Source: CAZZNY01 sp964655935 (GTDB taxonomy: Bacteria > Patescibacteriota > Gracilibacteria > BD1-5 > UBA2023). From it: DNA of 64,000 bases. Below are positions 1 to 9,645 of this stretch, one piece after another; within the stretch, counting starts at the first letter, position 1, and every line of letters begins with the position of its first letter. Location of the stretch: the NCBI GenBank assembly GCA_964655935.1, contig CAZZNY010000001.1:62001-126000 (forward strand). Reading direction: 5' to 3'. The notes below the pieces were generated by a model that saw only the letters and a program-made list of their open reading frames with translations, did no database searches and had not been told where the DNA came from. The translations under genes and the position numbers were made by a program.

Positions 1-525
1 CAGTGTCTCGTGGATTATCTTCCTGAGATTGCTGGAGCCGGAGCTATAAGCTTTAAAATAGAAGGTCGCTCAAAAACAGTGAATTATATCGCTGGAATCG
101 GACGAGGATATCGAAAAGCACTTACAGCAGTCGAAAACGGAGAGACCTATGATGTAGAAGCGGCAATCAAGGAATTGAATGCTATCTCTCATCGATCGTA
201 CACACCCGGATTTCTTACGGGCGATCTCGCAGCGAAGAGTATGGATTTTGATAAGCGAGATGAATATCGAGCTGAGGAATTTACAGGTATCGTTCGATGA
301 TATGACGATGAAAAAAAACTTGCTCATATCGAAGTAAAGGGTCGAATCGATGTTGGTCAAGAATATCGAGTTATTAATCCGGATAGTGAATTTTTCTACA
401 CGGTTAATACTATTGAGCATCCGAAAAAGGGGAGTGTAGAATCAGCACATCCAGGTGATCTCGATGTGTGGATTAATATGCCGAGTAATCCTGGAGAATT
501 CGGTATTATGAGAAAAGTATTATAA
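1..525 (+). CDS. Peptidase U32 family protein, C-terminal part (partial at window start)
   Basis: The reading frame is open at the window edge and ends with TAA at 523-525; a TGA at 298-300 is read as glycine. The visible 174 residues contain KIEGRSKTVNYIAGIGRGYRKAL, which matches the KIEGR...Y.a.....YR pattern of the peptidase U32/collagenase-like family. In bacteria this family includes the RNA hydroxylation factors TrhP (YegQ) and RlhA. The last part, after the UGA, looks like the small beta-rich C-terminal domain of these proteins. The family call is firm. Which member it is cannot be decided because the N-terminal catalytic part lies outside the window. It converges on the chorismate-mutase-like gene and shares a bidirectional hairpin with it. 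Confidence 0.8.
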
Positions 526-530
526 AAAAA

Positions 531-562
531 TATCGGTCTATTTTTTAGACCGATATTTTTTT
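531..562. terminator. Bidirectional terminator between the U32 gene and the chorismate-mutase-like gene
   Basis: The inverted repeat TATCGGTCTA / TAGACCGATA is followed by a T run on the plus strand and preceded by an A run. It can therefore stop transcription from both sides. The minus-strand stop codon TAG (538-540) lies inside the stem. Confidence 0.75.
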
Positions 563-1248
563 TGTGTTTCAAGCGATGCAAGATGGATGTGACTATAGAT
601 AGATGTGACAAGACTTGGGGAAATTCAGAGCTCTAGTCAGATTTGTTGTAAGTTTTTGAGCATTTTTCGCCACTGTGAGAGTGACAAAGACTCTACACCC
701 GAGCGACTTTTGATTTCAGCTATCGATTCTGAGGCTTTCATTCTTTCTGCTAACAGATTGAGAATTTTCATATCGATTGCACTAATCTGATTTCTGGCAG
801 CAAGAAGGTTTGCTACTGTGGTTTTTGTAATAGTTTTTCGATGAATCGTAGCGGTTGAATGGTGTGTTTTATGCCAGATTATATTTTTTTCAATAGGTCA
901 GGCTAATATATTTTTTATAATCATGGGAATAACCTTTTCCTTTTGTTTTCTTTCAAGAATTGTAATAACTCACTCAATATTTCCATTATACCCGTTGTTG
1001 AGAAATGTTTGTGAGTTTAGTGTTTCAGTTTGATCAACTATCAAATCTTGTTGCCAGGTTCCTGAAAAACCTGGTATATTACTTGGCGATATATTCTGAA
1101 GCAAGCCCATTATTTGTAGTAAACTAAGATTAATTGGACTTGCATAATAAGTAAAAAAACACAAAAAGCAAATCTCTATTTTTTTAGGAAAGTTCTCGGT
1201 ACGAAATGCATCATATCGAGCATCGTATAGGTCTTTTTTGGAAGTCAT
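538..1248 (-). CDS. Chorismate mutase type II (AroQ-like) domain protein
   Basis: Up to 236 residues with UGA read as Gly. The C-terminal ~90 residues (LAARNQISAIDMKILNLLAER ... EIKSRSG ... SQWRKML ... SIYSHIHLASLETQ) follow the AroQ chorismate mutase pattern. Arg, Arg, Lys, Arg and Gln sit at the places that bind chorismate in the E. coli P-protein. The ~110 residues before it have a hydrophobic stretch and could be a remnant of a prephenate dehydrogenase C-terminal region, since a TyrA-AroQ order is known in some archaeal fusions; that is inference. The ATG at 1248 overlaps copA by 73 bp, so the true start may be lower (ATG at 1110 or a TTG near 1161). Stop is TAG at 538-540. Likely cotranscribed with copA. 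Confidence 0.6.
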
Positions 1249-4200
1249 GCTACGACGAGATTATTTCCGAAGAGATTATCGATCGTATCGAATTTTTTCG
1301 AGAAAATATTTTCCTCAATCATCATCTGTGCCTCTGTATAGCCGATGTAGACAGGAAGATATTCTTTTTCATCGATCGTATAGATTTTTTTCTTTGGATT
1401 GATGAGTTCGTTGAGTTTTGCTGGAATATTTTTCTCATCATAGAGATAGAAGATTTTGAGATCACCGAATGGTGTCTGAGTGATATAGAGATCTTCTCAG
1501 AGTTTTAGTGCACCCAGTGTATCTTTTCCCATAACATGCGTATCATCGAGGAAAGTGTTCGTCGGTTCGAAAATACCAACGATTCGAATTTTTGAAACTC
1601 CGAAGAAATCAGGAATCTCAGAACCGACTCACTTGATAAGTCCTTCCTGTATCATCATCTGTGCTTCATTATATCCGAGAATTACGCCATTATTCGTAAA
1701 ATCAACCGTTCCACTCTTGAGTCTGAGACCTTGTGGAAGCGTGTTCGCATCGAGGAGAATCTTTGGGAAACCATTTTCATCGAATCAAATCTTTTTACGA
1801 GTTGTCGCGAGATAATCATGGATATCACTTACAAGACCTGGAGAGTGGATAGTGTAGGCTTGTGTTGTTGGAACCTGAGAGAATTGTGAGAATTCCCAGA
1901 ATACTCCGATAAACAATAATGTCATTAAGACTGGAGCAATCTTTGAAATAATATTCATTCGTTTCGGATGGAAGTTTTTCAGAAGGAGAGAATTTGTAAC
2001 GACTGATACTGATGAAAGTGCCATCGCGAGTCCTGCGAGTTCTGGCTTCAATATGAAACCAAGCGAAGCAAGTGCACCAGCAGCTACAGGAATTCCGAGG
2101 ACATTATAGAAGAGCGCGAAGAACATATTCTGTTTGATTTTTCCGACAGTCTCTTTACTGAGTTTTATAGCAGTCAAAACATCATTCAGGTCATTTCGCA
2201 TGATAATCATCTGACCAGATTCCATCGCGACATCAGCGCCACTTCCCATAGCGATTCCGAGATCTGCTTGAACGAGTGCTGGAGAATCATTAATTCCATC
2301 ACCGACCATAGCGACGACATATCCTTCTTGTTGAAGTTTTTTCACCTCGAGCGCTTTATTCTCTGGAAGAACTTCCGCGAGGATATTTTCGATATTGAGT
2401 TGTCGTCCGATGGCTTGTGCTGTTCGGAGATTATCTCAGGTAATCATATAGACTTTAATTCCGAGCTTTTTGAGTCTTTCGAGTGCTTCCAGTGAAGTTG
2501 TTTTTACTGTATCAGCAACAGCGACGAGACCGATAACCGTGGTCGTATCAGCGAGCATCATAACTGTTTTTCCTTCGCTTTCCATATTCTCGATATACGC
2601 TCGTACATTTATTTCGATATTATTTTCTGCAAGTAACTTCCGTGTTCCGAGGAAATAGAGTTTTCCATTGACGACTCATTTGACTCATTTTCCAGGAACA
2701 GCTTCGAATTTCTCGACGAGATAATTCATCGCTCGATTTTCTTCTCCATACTTTACGATAGCTTCAGCGAGTGGATGTTCTGATTTTTTCTCGAGAGACA
2801 TCGCGAGTGCGAGAATCTCGGATTCTGAGTGATTTCCAAGACTCATGATATTCGTTACTTTCGGTTTTCCTTCAGTAAGTGTTCCTGTCTTATCAAAAAC
2901 GATTGCATTGACTCGACAAGCAATCTCAAGCGGTTCGCCTCATTTAATGAGAATACCATTCTGAGCTCATTTACCAGTTCCTACCATGATGGCAGTCGGA
3001 GTCGCGAGACCTAGAGCACAAGGACAAGCAATGACGATGACAGCAGCAAAGTAGAGAAGTGCGACTGAGAATGTTGCTCCAAGGAAGAAATACCATACTG
3101 CAAATGTAAGAATCGCGATGATAATTACTATTGGAACGAAATACGCAGAGATAGCATCAGCTACTCCTTGGATTGGAGCTTTCGATCCTTGAGCTTCTTC
3201 GATGAGTTTGATAATCTGTGCAAGCGCTGTTTCTTCTCCGAGTTTTGTTGCTTTAAATTCAAAACTTCCGAGTTTGTTAATGGTTCCAGCAAACACTTTT
3301 GCTCCGAGGGTTTTCTCGACTGGCATGCTTTCTCCGGTGAGCATCGATTCATCGAGACTTGAATGTCCTTCGATGATTTCTCCATCGACTGGGATTTTAT
3401 CTCCTGGACGAATGATAATGATATCACCAAAAATAACAGAATCGATAGAAATATCCATGATAGCTCCATTGCGTTTTACACGAGCTGTTTTTGGGGCGAG
3501 TCACATAAGCTTCTCGATAGCTTCGGAAGTTTTCCCTTTTGCTTTCGCTTCGAAGTACTTTCCGAGAGCGACGAACGTAATAAGGAATGCAGCGACTTCA
3601 AAATAGATATTTGGGATTTTCATCCCGTTTAGTCCGATGATCGAACCAGTTTCATTAAAATATGTAAGATATGAATAGAGACTGTAAATGTAGGCTACGA
3701 GTGTTCCGATCGAGATGAGAGAAAACATATTAAATGTCTTCATCTTCAGTGCTGACCATGCTCCGGAAAAGAACTCCTTTCCGATAATAAATAACACGGG
3801 TGTCGCAAGAATGAGTGAAATAATCGCAGAATAGGGCATAAGAATCTTCTCGAGCGGAAGTCGTGGCACGAAATCATAGACCATGAAAGCGACCATCGGA
3901 AGAGAGAGAAGTCCTCAGATGAAGAATTTATAGAACCAGAATTTTAATTCTTTTTTTCGTTTTTCTACTTCGGATACTTTATTTTCTCCTTGGATTTTTC
4001 CGACATATCAGGCATCCAGAACAGCCTTTTCGAGATCTGCAATATTTACTTTTTTCGGATCAAATTTGACTCGAGCTTTTTCAGATGCGAAATTCACGTT
4101 CGCTTCTTCGACTCCCGAGACATGTCGAAGTGACTTCTCGATGAGTGAACTACAACTCGTGCAGTGCATTCCTTCGATATTGAGGATAGCGATAGAATTT

Positions 4201-4559
4201 GTTTTATTTTTGTTATTCTGAGGCGTAGCCGAAGAATCCCTTGTAGATGACTGATGCGTAAGGGATTCTTCGTTTCACTCAGAATGATAAGTAATCATTT
4301 CCTGCGTCGCCGGATGTTCTTCTTCATCTTCCTCGCTCGTGACAATAGCCTCATATTCTGCGTCCTCACGGATCGCTTTTGCAATTGTCTCGCCAGTTGT
4401 CGTGGCATCTATCTTGAGATAGAGCTCCCGTTTCTCGATATTGAACTCTTTATTTTTGATTCCGGGAATATTTTTAAGAGTCATCCCGATGAGCTTCACA
4501 CATGATTCGCAGTGAATCGTAGGAAGACTGATAATTACTTTTTTGGTAATAGTTGACAT
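1176..4559 (-). CDS. copA: Copper-exporting P1B-type ATPase CopA with two HMA domains and an unusual C-terminal extension
   Basis: 1127 residues, joined across many UGA codons. In order: HMA domain 1 (C17-x-x-C20), a short linker, HMA domain 2 (MHCTSC, C133/C136), the transmembrane core with the copper motif CPC near residues 512-514, phosphorylation motif DKTGT near 555, and GDGINDSP near 753. FYN and MALSSVSV follow in the last helices, the signature of Cu(I) pumps (P1B-1). It should export Cu+ across the cytoplasmic membrane. Two features are odd. The linker between the HMA domains is encoded by a palindromic repeat (4215-4285). About 225 residues follow the last predicted helix and carry a duplicated GY(N/T)EAQMMI motif. 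The ATG at 4559 is the first start, and the gene is divergent from the one at 4612. Confidence 0.95.
4215..4285. repeat. Long palindromic repeat inside copA
   Basis: ATTCTGAG plus GAAGAATCCCTT on one side pair with AAGGGATTCTTC plus CTCAGAAT on the other, around a 17-base loop. The element lies in frame inside copA and encodes about residues 92-115, between the two HMA domains. One in-frame TGA in it is harmless only because UGA is glycine here. A related half sequence (CATTCTGAGGAGTGAGG) occurs at 28670-28686, outside genes. Confidence 0.85.
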
Positions 4560-4611
4560 AATTATTAATTGTTTATAATATAAGTTATCTTAATTGAAAT
4601 TACTATTTCCT

Positions 4612-4974
4612 ATGACTGAAAATCCTAAAACTCCAGAAAATCTTCCCGTATTTACGTGAGATAACGTTAAGACCTTACCAATAGAAAGCAAAACACAGGA
4701 TGCTGTAAAAACATCACTTGAAGAATTGGCTCTAGTAAATGAAAAAGAAAGAATATTAGCTGATCATCAGTTGTTTCTTGGGCTTGCTTTTGGTGATGAT
4801 CTTTTTGTGCGCTGAGAAACTAATCATCCAGGGTTTATAGAATATATTTATAGGGGTGAGGAAATGCTTTGTGATCATGTTCCAATGGATAATGTAAGTG
4901 GTTATGCCTTTCTTGAAAGTATAACTCCTAAACTAGCCAAAAAGGGTATTTACCCTACTAAAAATATATTGTAA
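4612..4974 (+). CDS. Hypothetical protein, 120 aa
   Basis: Not recognised. 120 residues, starting with ATG at 4612 and ending in TAA at 4972-4974, with in-frame TGA codons at expected glycine-like places (FTGDN, VRGETN). It is acidic and polar with no signal peptide or membrane segment, so probably cytosolic. It is transcribed divergently from copA across a 52-bp gap that holds TATAAT-like sequence (about 4573-4579). A terminator follows directly. The position between copA and the HMA-TauE gene may be coincidental. Confidence 0.7.
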
Positions 4975-4987
4975 TTAATTGCTTTTT

Positions 4988-5019
4988 ATCGGTGAACAAG
5001 TGGGTTCACCGATTTTTTT
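4988..5019. terminator. Bidirectional terminator
   Basis: ATCGGTGAAC / GTTCACCGAT stem followed by seven T residues. It ends the 4612-4974 gene and, read from the other strand, the HMA-TauE gene whose stop is at 5018-5020. Confidence 0.75.
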
Positions 5020-6364
5020 ATTCTACGATAATATATCCATGAGGAACTCCCATCGCACAGGTGAGAGGGAATCGACCAGTTTCTTTTGGAGTGACATCGA
5101 ATGTAACGATATTTCCAGCATTGAGGGGTTGTGCATTCTCATCCATTCCGGGAATGAGGATCATATGCATACATCCTGAGATAGTATCTTTTACATCGAT
5201 AACAAGTTTATAACTTTGACCCACTTTGAGTCGAAGTTCTTTTTGTGAAAGACCTTGGAACGTGTAAGTAAGATTGATGGTTTCGTATTTTGTGTTTTTG
5301 GTTTCGAGAGTATTTTTCGTCGAAGAAGTTACTTTTGATTCGAGAAAGTTTTTCGGGATAAGATTGAGACCATTATTGAAGTTCCAGATACTTATGATGA
5401 TAAGGATTACTCCCATGAATCGGAATAATGTTTTTCACCAGTTTCCTTTAAAGAAAGCCGTCAAACCACCAACTCCGAGAAGTCCCGGTGCAGTACCGAT
5501 CGCGAAGAGACCGAGCATGATAGATCCTGTTACCATACTTCCGGATTGCATCGCTGCGAGTTGCATCGCAAATGTGAATCCACAAGGTAGGAAAAAAGTA
5601 AGTACTCCAGTAATAAATGCTGAAATGGTTGGAGATTTTGAATGGTGATTATCTACTTTATTTCAGAGAAATTTTGGAAGCGTGAATGAATGAGAAGATA
5701 ATTTTGGTGAGATCTCAGTAAGATTTAGTCCGAGATAAAACATTATGAGCGCAGCAATAATACTGAGTGTTCCGAAGATTCCCATGCTGATCGTAAGTGT
5801 CTCGCCGATATATCCGAGAATTCCTCCGAATATCGCAAAACCGATAATACGTCCAAGATTCAGCCAAATGTGTGGTAAGAATCTGTGAAATCGAGATTTA
5901 TTCAAGTGTTCTTCATTCCATTTTGCGCTTGCTCCGAGGATGAGTCCTCCGACCATAGCCATACAGCTCGATACTCCAGCTGCGAGTCCCATAAGAAGCG
6001 GAGTGAAGGTAGAATTTGTACTATCTGAGAGCCAGCTCGATGTATCGAGCCACTTGCTATCATGAAAAAATACATAGAGCATCCCTATGGCAACAAGTCA
6101 GATAAAGAATTCTATATAGATTTGTTCGTTCGTATTGATCCATGAGAGTTTTTTCTTGGTTCAGATTTTGTAGCTATTTTCTAGAATGATGGCTTCGATT
6201 TCCTTCATGTCTGGCTGCACTTCGTTATAGCTTATCTCGACGATTCACTTTTTTTCATTCGCTTCAACTTTTTCAACATTTTGTAATTTTTTGATTGATT
6301 TTTCGAGAACGAGTTCGCAAGAACGACAGTGCATCCCAGAGACGGGAACTGTAATTTTTTTCAT
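5018..6364 (-). CDS. HMA / TauE-SafE-type membrane domain / cupredoxin-like fusion, putative copper handling protein
   Basis: 448 residues. It begins with a heavy-metal-associated domain (MHCRSC, C13/C16). A multi-span region follows (MGLAAGVSSCMAMVGG, FLPCGFTFAMQLAAM, GTAPGLLGVGG), typical of the UreH/DsbD-like branch of the TauE/SafE superfamily. It ends in a cupredoxin-like domain with SGCMHM and TCAMGVPHG, offering Cys, Met and His copper ligands. This HMA-TauE-cupredoxin order is known from CPR and other bacteria near copper ATPases; its substrate is inferred to be copper. UGA encodes several of the membrane glycines. The cupredoxin part probably faces the cell exterior. It lies upstream of copA on the same strand, downstream of a secreted protein and csoR. 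Confidence 0.85.
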
Positions 6365-6428
6365 AGAGTTTGTTTTTAGAAGGTAATATTTTGTAGTTTT
6401 TTATAAAAATTAGTACAAAACACCTCTT

Positions 6429-6815
6429 CTAATTTACGTTCTTGATAATACCGATGAGACTGGCATATTTGGTTTTTTCGAAAAATAAGTCTGGTGGGCT
6501 GTGTGAAAAATTGGGTAGTAATGATTCGTCTGAAATGTCCTCAGAGATATTGAAGCTTACAGGAAGTATGAAGGTAAAATTCTCAAATAATTCTTCATTA
6601 TTTGATTGGAATAAAAGTTTGTCTGGAATAAGTTCTTTCGTACATTCAGTTTTTTTTGTCTCGTTGGAAGTTTCACAGAAAATTGATTGTTTTATTTCTA
6701 TCATTGTATGATGACCTGCCATATTCATTTTCTGCATATCAAAAGCGTGCACGAGTTGCATTTGCGACACGATAGTGAATCAGATGAGGGTTATGTAGAC
6801 AAATAGTTTTTTCAT
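6429..6815 (-). CDS. Small secreted protein in the metal-homeostasis cluster
   Basis: 128 residues, not recognised. The first ~25 residues (MKKLFVYITLIGFTIVSQMQ, then LVHAF) form a signal peptide, including one UGA-encoded glycine. The mature part begins with a Met/His-rich stretch (DMQKMNMAGHH), contains two Cys, and ends in a polar tail. Met/His clusters directly after a signal sequence are common in extracytoplasmic copper-binding proteins. Together with the neighbours on both sides this suggests copper binding outside the membrane, which is inference. It starts at ATG 6813-6815 and lies 64 bp upstream of the HMA-TauE gene, probably in one transcript with it. Confidence 0.7.
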
Positions 6816-6826
6816 AACGTAAAATT

Positions 6827-6970
6827 ATTTATATACTTTTGTAACCAAAAGTACCAAAAGTTTTGAAAGAGGAAAAACTCGCAGACATAGCTATTGCTCA
6901 TTATTTGCACGACTTACATACTGCTCAAACAGTTTCCTCTCTCAAACTCTCACATTTTCTCCCGTTTTTT
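6827..6970 (+). repeat. Dispersed ~140-bp repeat, copy A
   Basis: Starts with the palindromic ACTTTTGTAACCAAAAGTACCAAAAG and runs through GAGGAAAAACTCGCAGACAT to CAGTTTCCTCTCTCAAACTC. A second copy in the same orientation lies at 28827-28970 and is nearly identical over this length. GAGGAAA and TTTCCTC can pair across the element. It separates csoR from the secreted metal-binding protein. Confidence 0.85.
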
Positions 6971-7037
6971 GCTAGCAATAGTTCTATAATAAATTTTATT
7001 CTCCTTCTCCCTTTGGGGGATGGTTTGGGGTGGGGGC

Positions 7038-7313
7038 TTATCTCTTCGAAATATTAAAAACTCCCATAAGTTCTGTGATAAACGCTTCTTTTTCTGCTTG
7101 GTCTTTTGAACTAAGTTTATGGGCTGCGCAGGAATTCAAGTGTCATTCAAGAATGGTTGCATTCGCACTTCGGAGAAGTCCGAGAGCTGCGTTAATCTGC
7201 TGAGCAATATCCATACAATATCGGTCGTCATTGAGCATTTTCTCGATCGTATCCATGAGTCATCGGGTTTTCTTGATGTTCGAGAGAATCTTGGTTTTAT
7301 GGTTTGGAAGCAT
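7038..7313 (-). CDS. csoR: CsoR-family metal-sensing transcriptional repressor
   Basis: 91 residues, the usual length of the CsoR/RcnR (DUF156) family of all-helical repressors. The Cu(I) ligand set is visible: C33 in DRYCMDIAQQI, then H58 and C62 in EGHLNSC. The glycine just before H58 is encoded by UGA. CsoR leaves the DNA when it binds copper, so it should control the copper genes downstream on the same strand. The start ATG at 7311-7313 lies 17 bp from a 27-bp palindrome that is its likely operator. The Cys-His-Cys pattern favours copper over nickel, whose sensors have a different set. Confidence 0.92.
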
Positions 7314-7330
7314 TTTTTTGAATTTAAAAA

Positions 7331-7378
7331 ATAACCTGTACCTGGGGTATAGGTTATCCAATTTTTAAAAGAAGTCAA
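7331..7378 (-). promoter_or_regulatory. Predicted CsoR operator and promoter
   Basis: 7331-7357 is a near-perfect palindrome: ATAACCTGTACC, TGG, GGTATAGGTTAT, two 12-base arms with one mismatch around a 3-base centre. It resembles CsoR sites, which have G/C tracts flanked by A/T. A TTGACT box lies at 7373-7378 on the minus strand, so a repressor on the palindrome would cover the region where the -10 should be. Confidence 0.7.
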
Positions 7379-7496
7379 ATATTTCTAAATTTTCAAAAGG
7401 ATTATTTTTGAATTATCTTTTTTAATAATGACATATTACGTATACAATGCGCAAACATAAAAACGGTCAATTTCTTATTTCATTCATCCACTTTCT

Positions 7497-9239
7497 ATGT
7501 TTTCACTCAAAAAGAAATATTTTTCTTTTTTCAATATTTCAGGTTTTACTCTTGTCGAACTCATAGTAGTAATCACTATTCTCGCTATACTTTGAACTAT
7601 AGCTTTTCTTTCCTTTTCTGGATATTCAGGATCTGCAAGAGATAGTGTAAGAGTAAGTGATATGAAGAGTTTATCAAAATGACTAGAAGTGTTTGCTACA
7701 AAAGCTGGATCATATCCACTTCCAGAAAATATTACATGAACTGGAAAAATAGGATCAATAGAGGTTGCTTATCTTGGAAATGTTCAAAGTAGGAACGCTT
7801 CTAATGTAGGAATATCAAAATCTCCAATAGATCCTCTTACAAATAGTTATTATTCATATGGAGTCACATGGAATCAAAGGTATTATCAGATAGCAGGAAC
7901 TCTCGAAGATGGCAGTAATCTATCATATAGTAAAGAAATATTTATTGATACAGTTTATGCTGCAAGCAATAATGTCGCACGAATAGAAGGAAACTATAAC
8001 TGACTCCTTATTTTCAATAGCTGATCAGAACTCTGGGCAGCAAATATTCCAAGTCTTATCTATGGATTCAGTGGATCAAATGTATGAGTGAGTAATCTCA
8101 TCGATTCAGCTGGTACTGTTTTTGTAACGAATAAAAATACAAATCTTCCATACTCCAGCACTGCAACAACTGTCAACGGAGCAAAACTTTGAAATGTCGT
8201 ACTTCAAGAACTTACTGGTTCATCATCATTGATTCTTGCTGCCACAAAACTTCCGACAGATATTCCTACATACAATATCCAATCAAGCGCTATTAGTTCC
8301 ACTCTTTGATATAGTGTATCTTCTGTATGACAAGTAGCTTATGGTAAGAAATATCTTACTGATGCAAGTACTATTGCTGCTGCGGCTACTACTTTCTCTC
8401 TTTCTGTTTCTTCTATAGGACTAGGATGAACAGTTACTATTAGCGATAACTGCCCAGTGCATCCGACTAGTTACACTAGTTCTGTAGGTTGAATTGTCAC
8501 CATATTAGGTAATCAAATAACAGCACAAAACAACGGAACTACTACCATTTCTCCAGTATGAGGAGATTGTGGCAATATAACTATGAAGACCTTGACAGTT
8601 ATACCAGTAGTCTTTACTTGTTGAATATCAACAGTCTCAGGAAGATCACCTGATACAACTATATACCAAACTGTTCTTGGTGCTGATGGAAGATGTTGGC
8701 TAGCCAGTAACCTTGGTACTGCAAATATCGCTACTAGTTCTACTGATTCAAGTGCTTACGGTTGGCTTTATCAATGGGGACGAGGGACGGATGGTCACCA
8801 AATTCCTACTAGTAGTACAACAACTTCCCAAAGTATTGGCGATATCCCTGGTCATGATAAATTTATTTACAGTTCTTCTGATTGGCGTAGTATTCAAAAT
8901 GATGCCCTTAGTACTACCTGGGGTGTAGTAAATGGAATAAATAGTCCTTGTCCGATTGACTGGAAAATACCCACCCCACTCGAATGGAGTACTGAAAAAA
9001 CTGCAGCCAGCATGACAAACTCTACCACCGCCTTTAGCTCTTCTCTTAGGCTTACTCTCGCAGGCTTTCGCTCTAACCAGAGTGCCTTACTCAGTCAGGG
9101 GTTAACACAAGGATTCTATTTGACCTCTGCTGTATCGGGCATATATAGTAATACTATGTACTTTGATGCCTCTTCTGCAAATACGGGCGCTGGTATGAAT
9201 CGAGCATCTGGAATACCGGTGCGTTGTATAAAAAACTAA
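7497..9239 (+). CDS. Pilin-like surface protein with C-terminal FISUMP domain
   Basis: 580 residues. The N-terminus carries a class III (type IV pilin) signal: a short basic leader, G16 then FTLVEL with Glu at +5, and a hydrophobic helix. The middle is Ser/Thr/Gly-rich and repetitive, typical of an exposed stalk; it includes a Cys-containing module (DNCPVHPTSY ... GGDCGN). The last ~200 residues (GRCWLASNLG ... YGWLYQWGRG ... CPIDWKIPTPLEW ... RCIKN) match the FISUMP domain (Fibrobacter succinogenes major paralogous domain). It should be exported and assembled or anchored by a type IV pilus-like machine. UGA codes many glycines. ATG at 7497; TAA at 9237-9239. Confidence 0.85.
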
Positions 9240-9261
9240 TCTCCACAAAATTGAAGTGAAT

Positions 9262-9300
9262 AATATCAAGCATATATAATCGGTGCTTGATATTATTTTT
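9262..9300. terminator. Bidirectional terminator
   Basis: AATATCAAGCA / TGCTTGATATT stem followed by ATTTTTTTA. It lies between the pilin-like gene and the convergent alkyltransferase gene, whose stop codon (9293-9295) is inside the stem end. Confidence 0.7.
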
Positions 9301-9589
9301 TACCATCCCACATACACTTTTCCGCGATTTTTCCATTTTCGAATTCTATTCCGACGAGCCTTAATCTTCGAATCTTATCTTCGAGGCCAAGCGCATATCA
9401 TCAGAGTCAGCGATCGTGAGCTACTACGCGACAACATGGATATTTTTCTGGCTCTTTATTTGTCGCCATATAGCGAGCGACAGCCCGTGGGTGAGTCCCG
9501 AATTTATCTGCGATCGTCTTATAAGAAACAACTTTTCCATAAGGAACGGTTGTAAGGAATTCTAGGATTTGTTGTCGAAGAGGATTCAT
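9293..9589 (-). CDS. O6-alkylguanine-DNA alkyltransferase-like protein with PCCRVV active site
   Basis: 98 residues, equal to the C-terminal DNA-binding/active-site domain of MGMT/Ogt. It has PYGKVVSYKTIA, a RAVARYMATN helix region, the active site PCCRVV (C52), and a final GLGGYALGLEDKIRRLRLVG in which UGA gives several of the glycines. MGMT normally has PCHRVV, where the His activates the Cys; alkyltransferase-like proteins have PWHRVV. Here the reactive Cys is kept but the His is a Cys. It could be a functional single-domain alkyltransferase with changed chemistry or a damage sensor of the ATL kind. ATG at 9587-9589. Confidence 0.85.
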
Positions 9590-9645
9590 GATCTTGACTT
9601 TAATTAATAATTCAAACTAGAGAAAAGTATTTAGAATCAACTGAA

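Noticed and set aside
605..790. Plus-strand ORF of 61 codons
   Set aside because: It lies antisense to the well-supported chorismate mutase domain.
3202..3606. Long plus-strand ORF opposite copA
   Set aside because: It is a shadow of the copA frame caused by its codon usage. It has no family features and no ribosome site.
1785..4559. copA and many other genes looking like runs of broken pseudogene fragments
   Set aside because: The breaks are all TGA in one unchanged frame at glycine positions. With code 25 the genes are intact.
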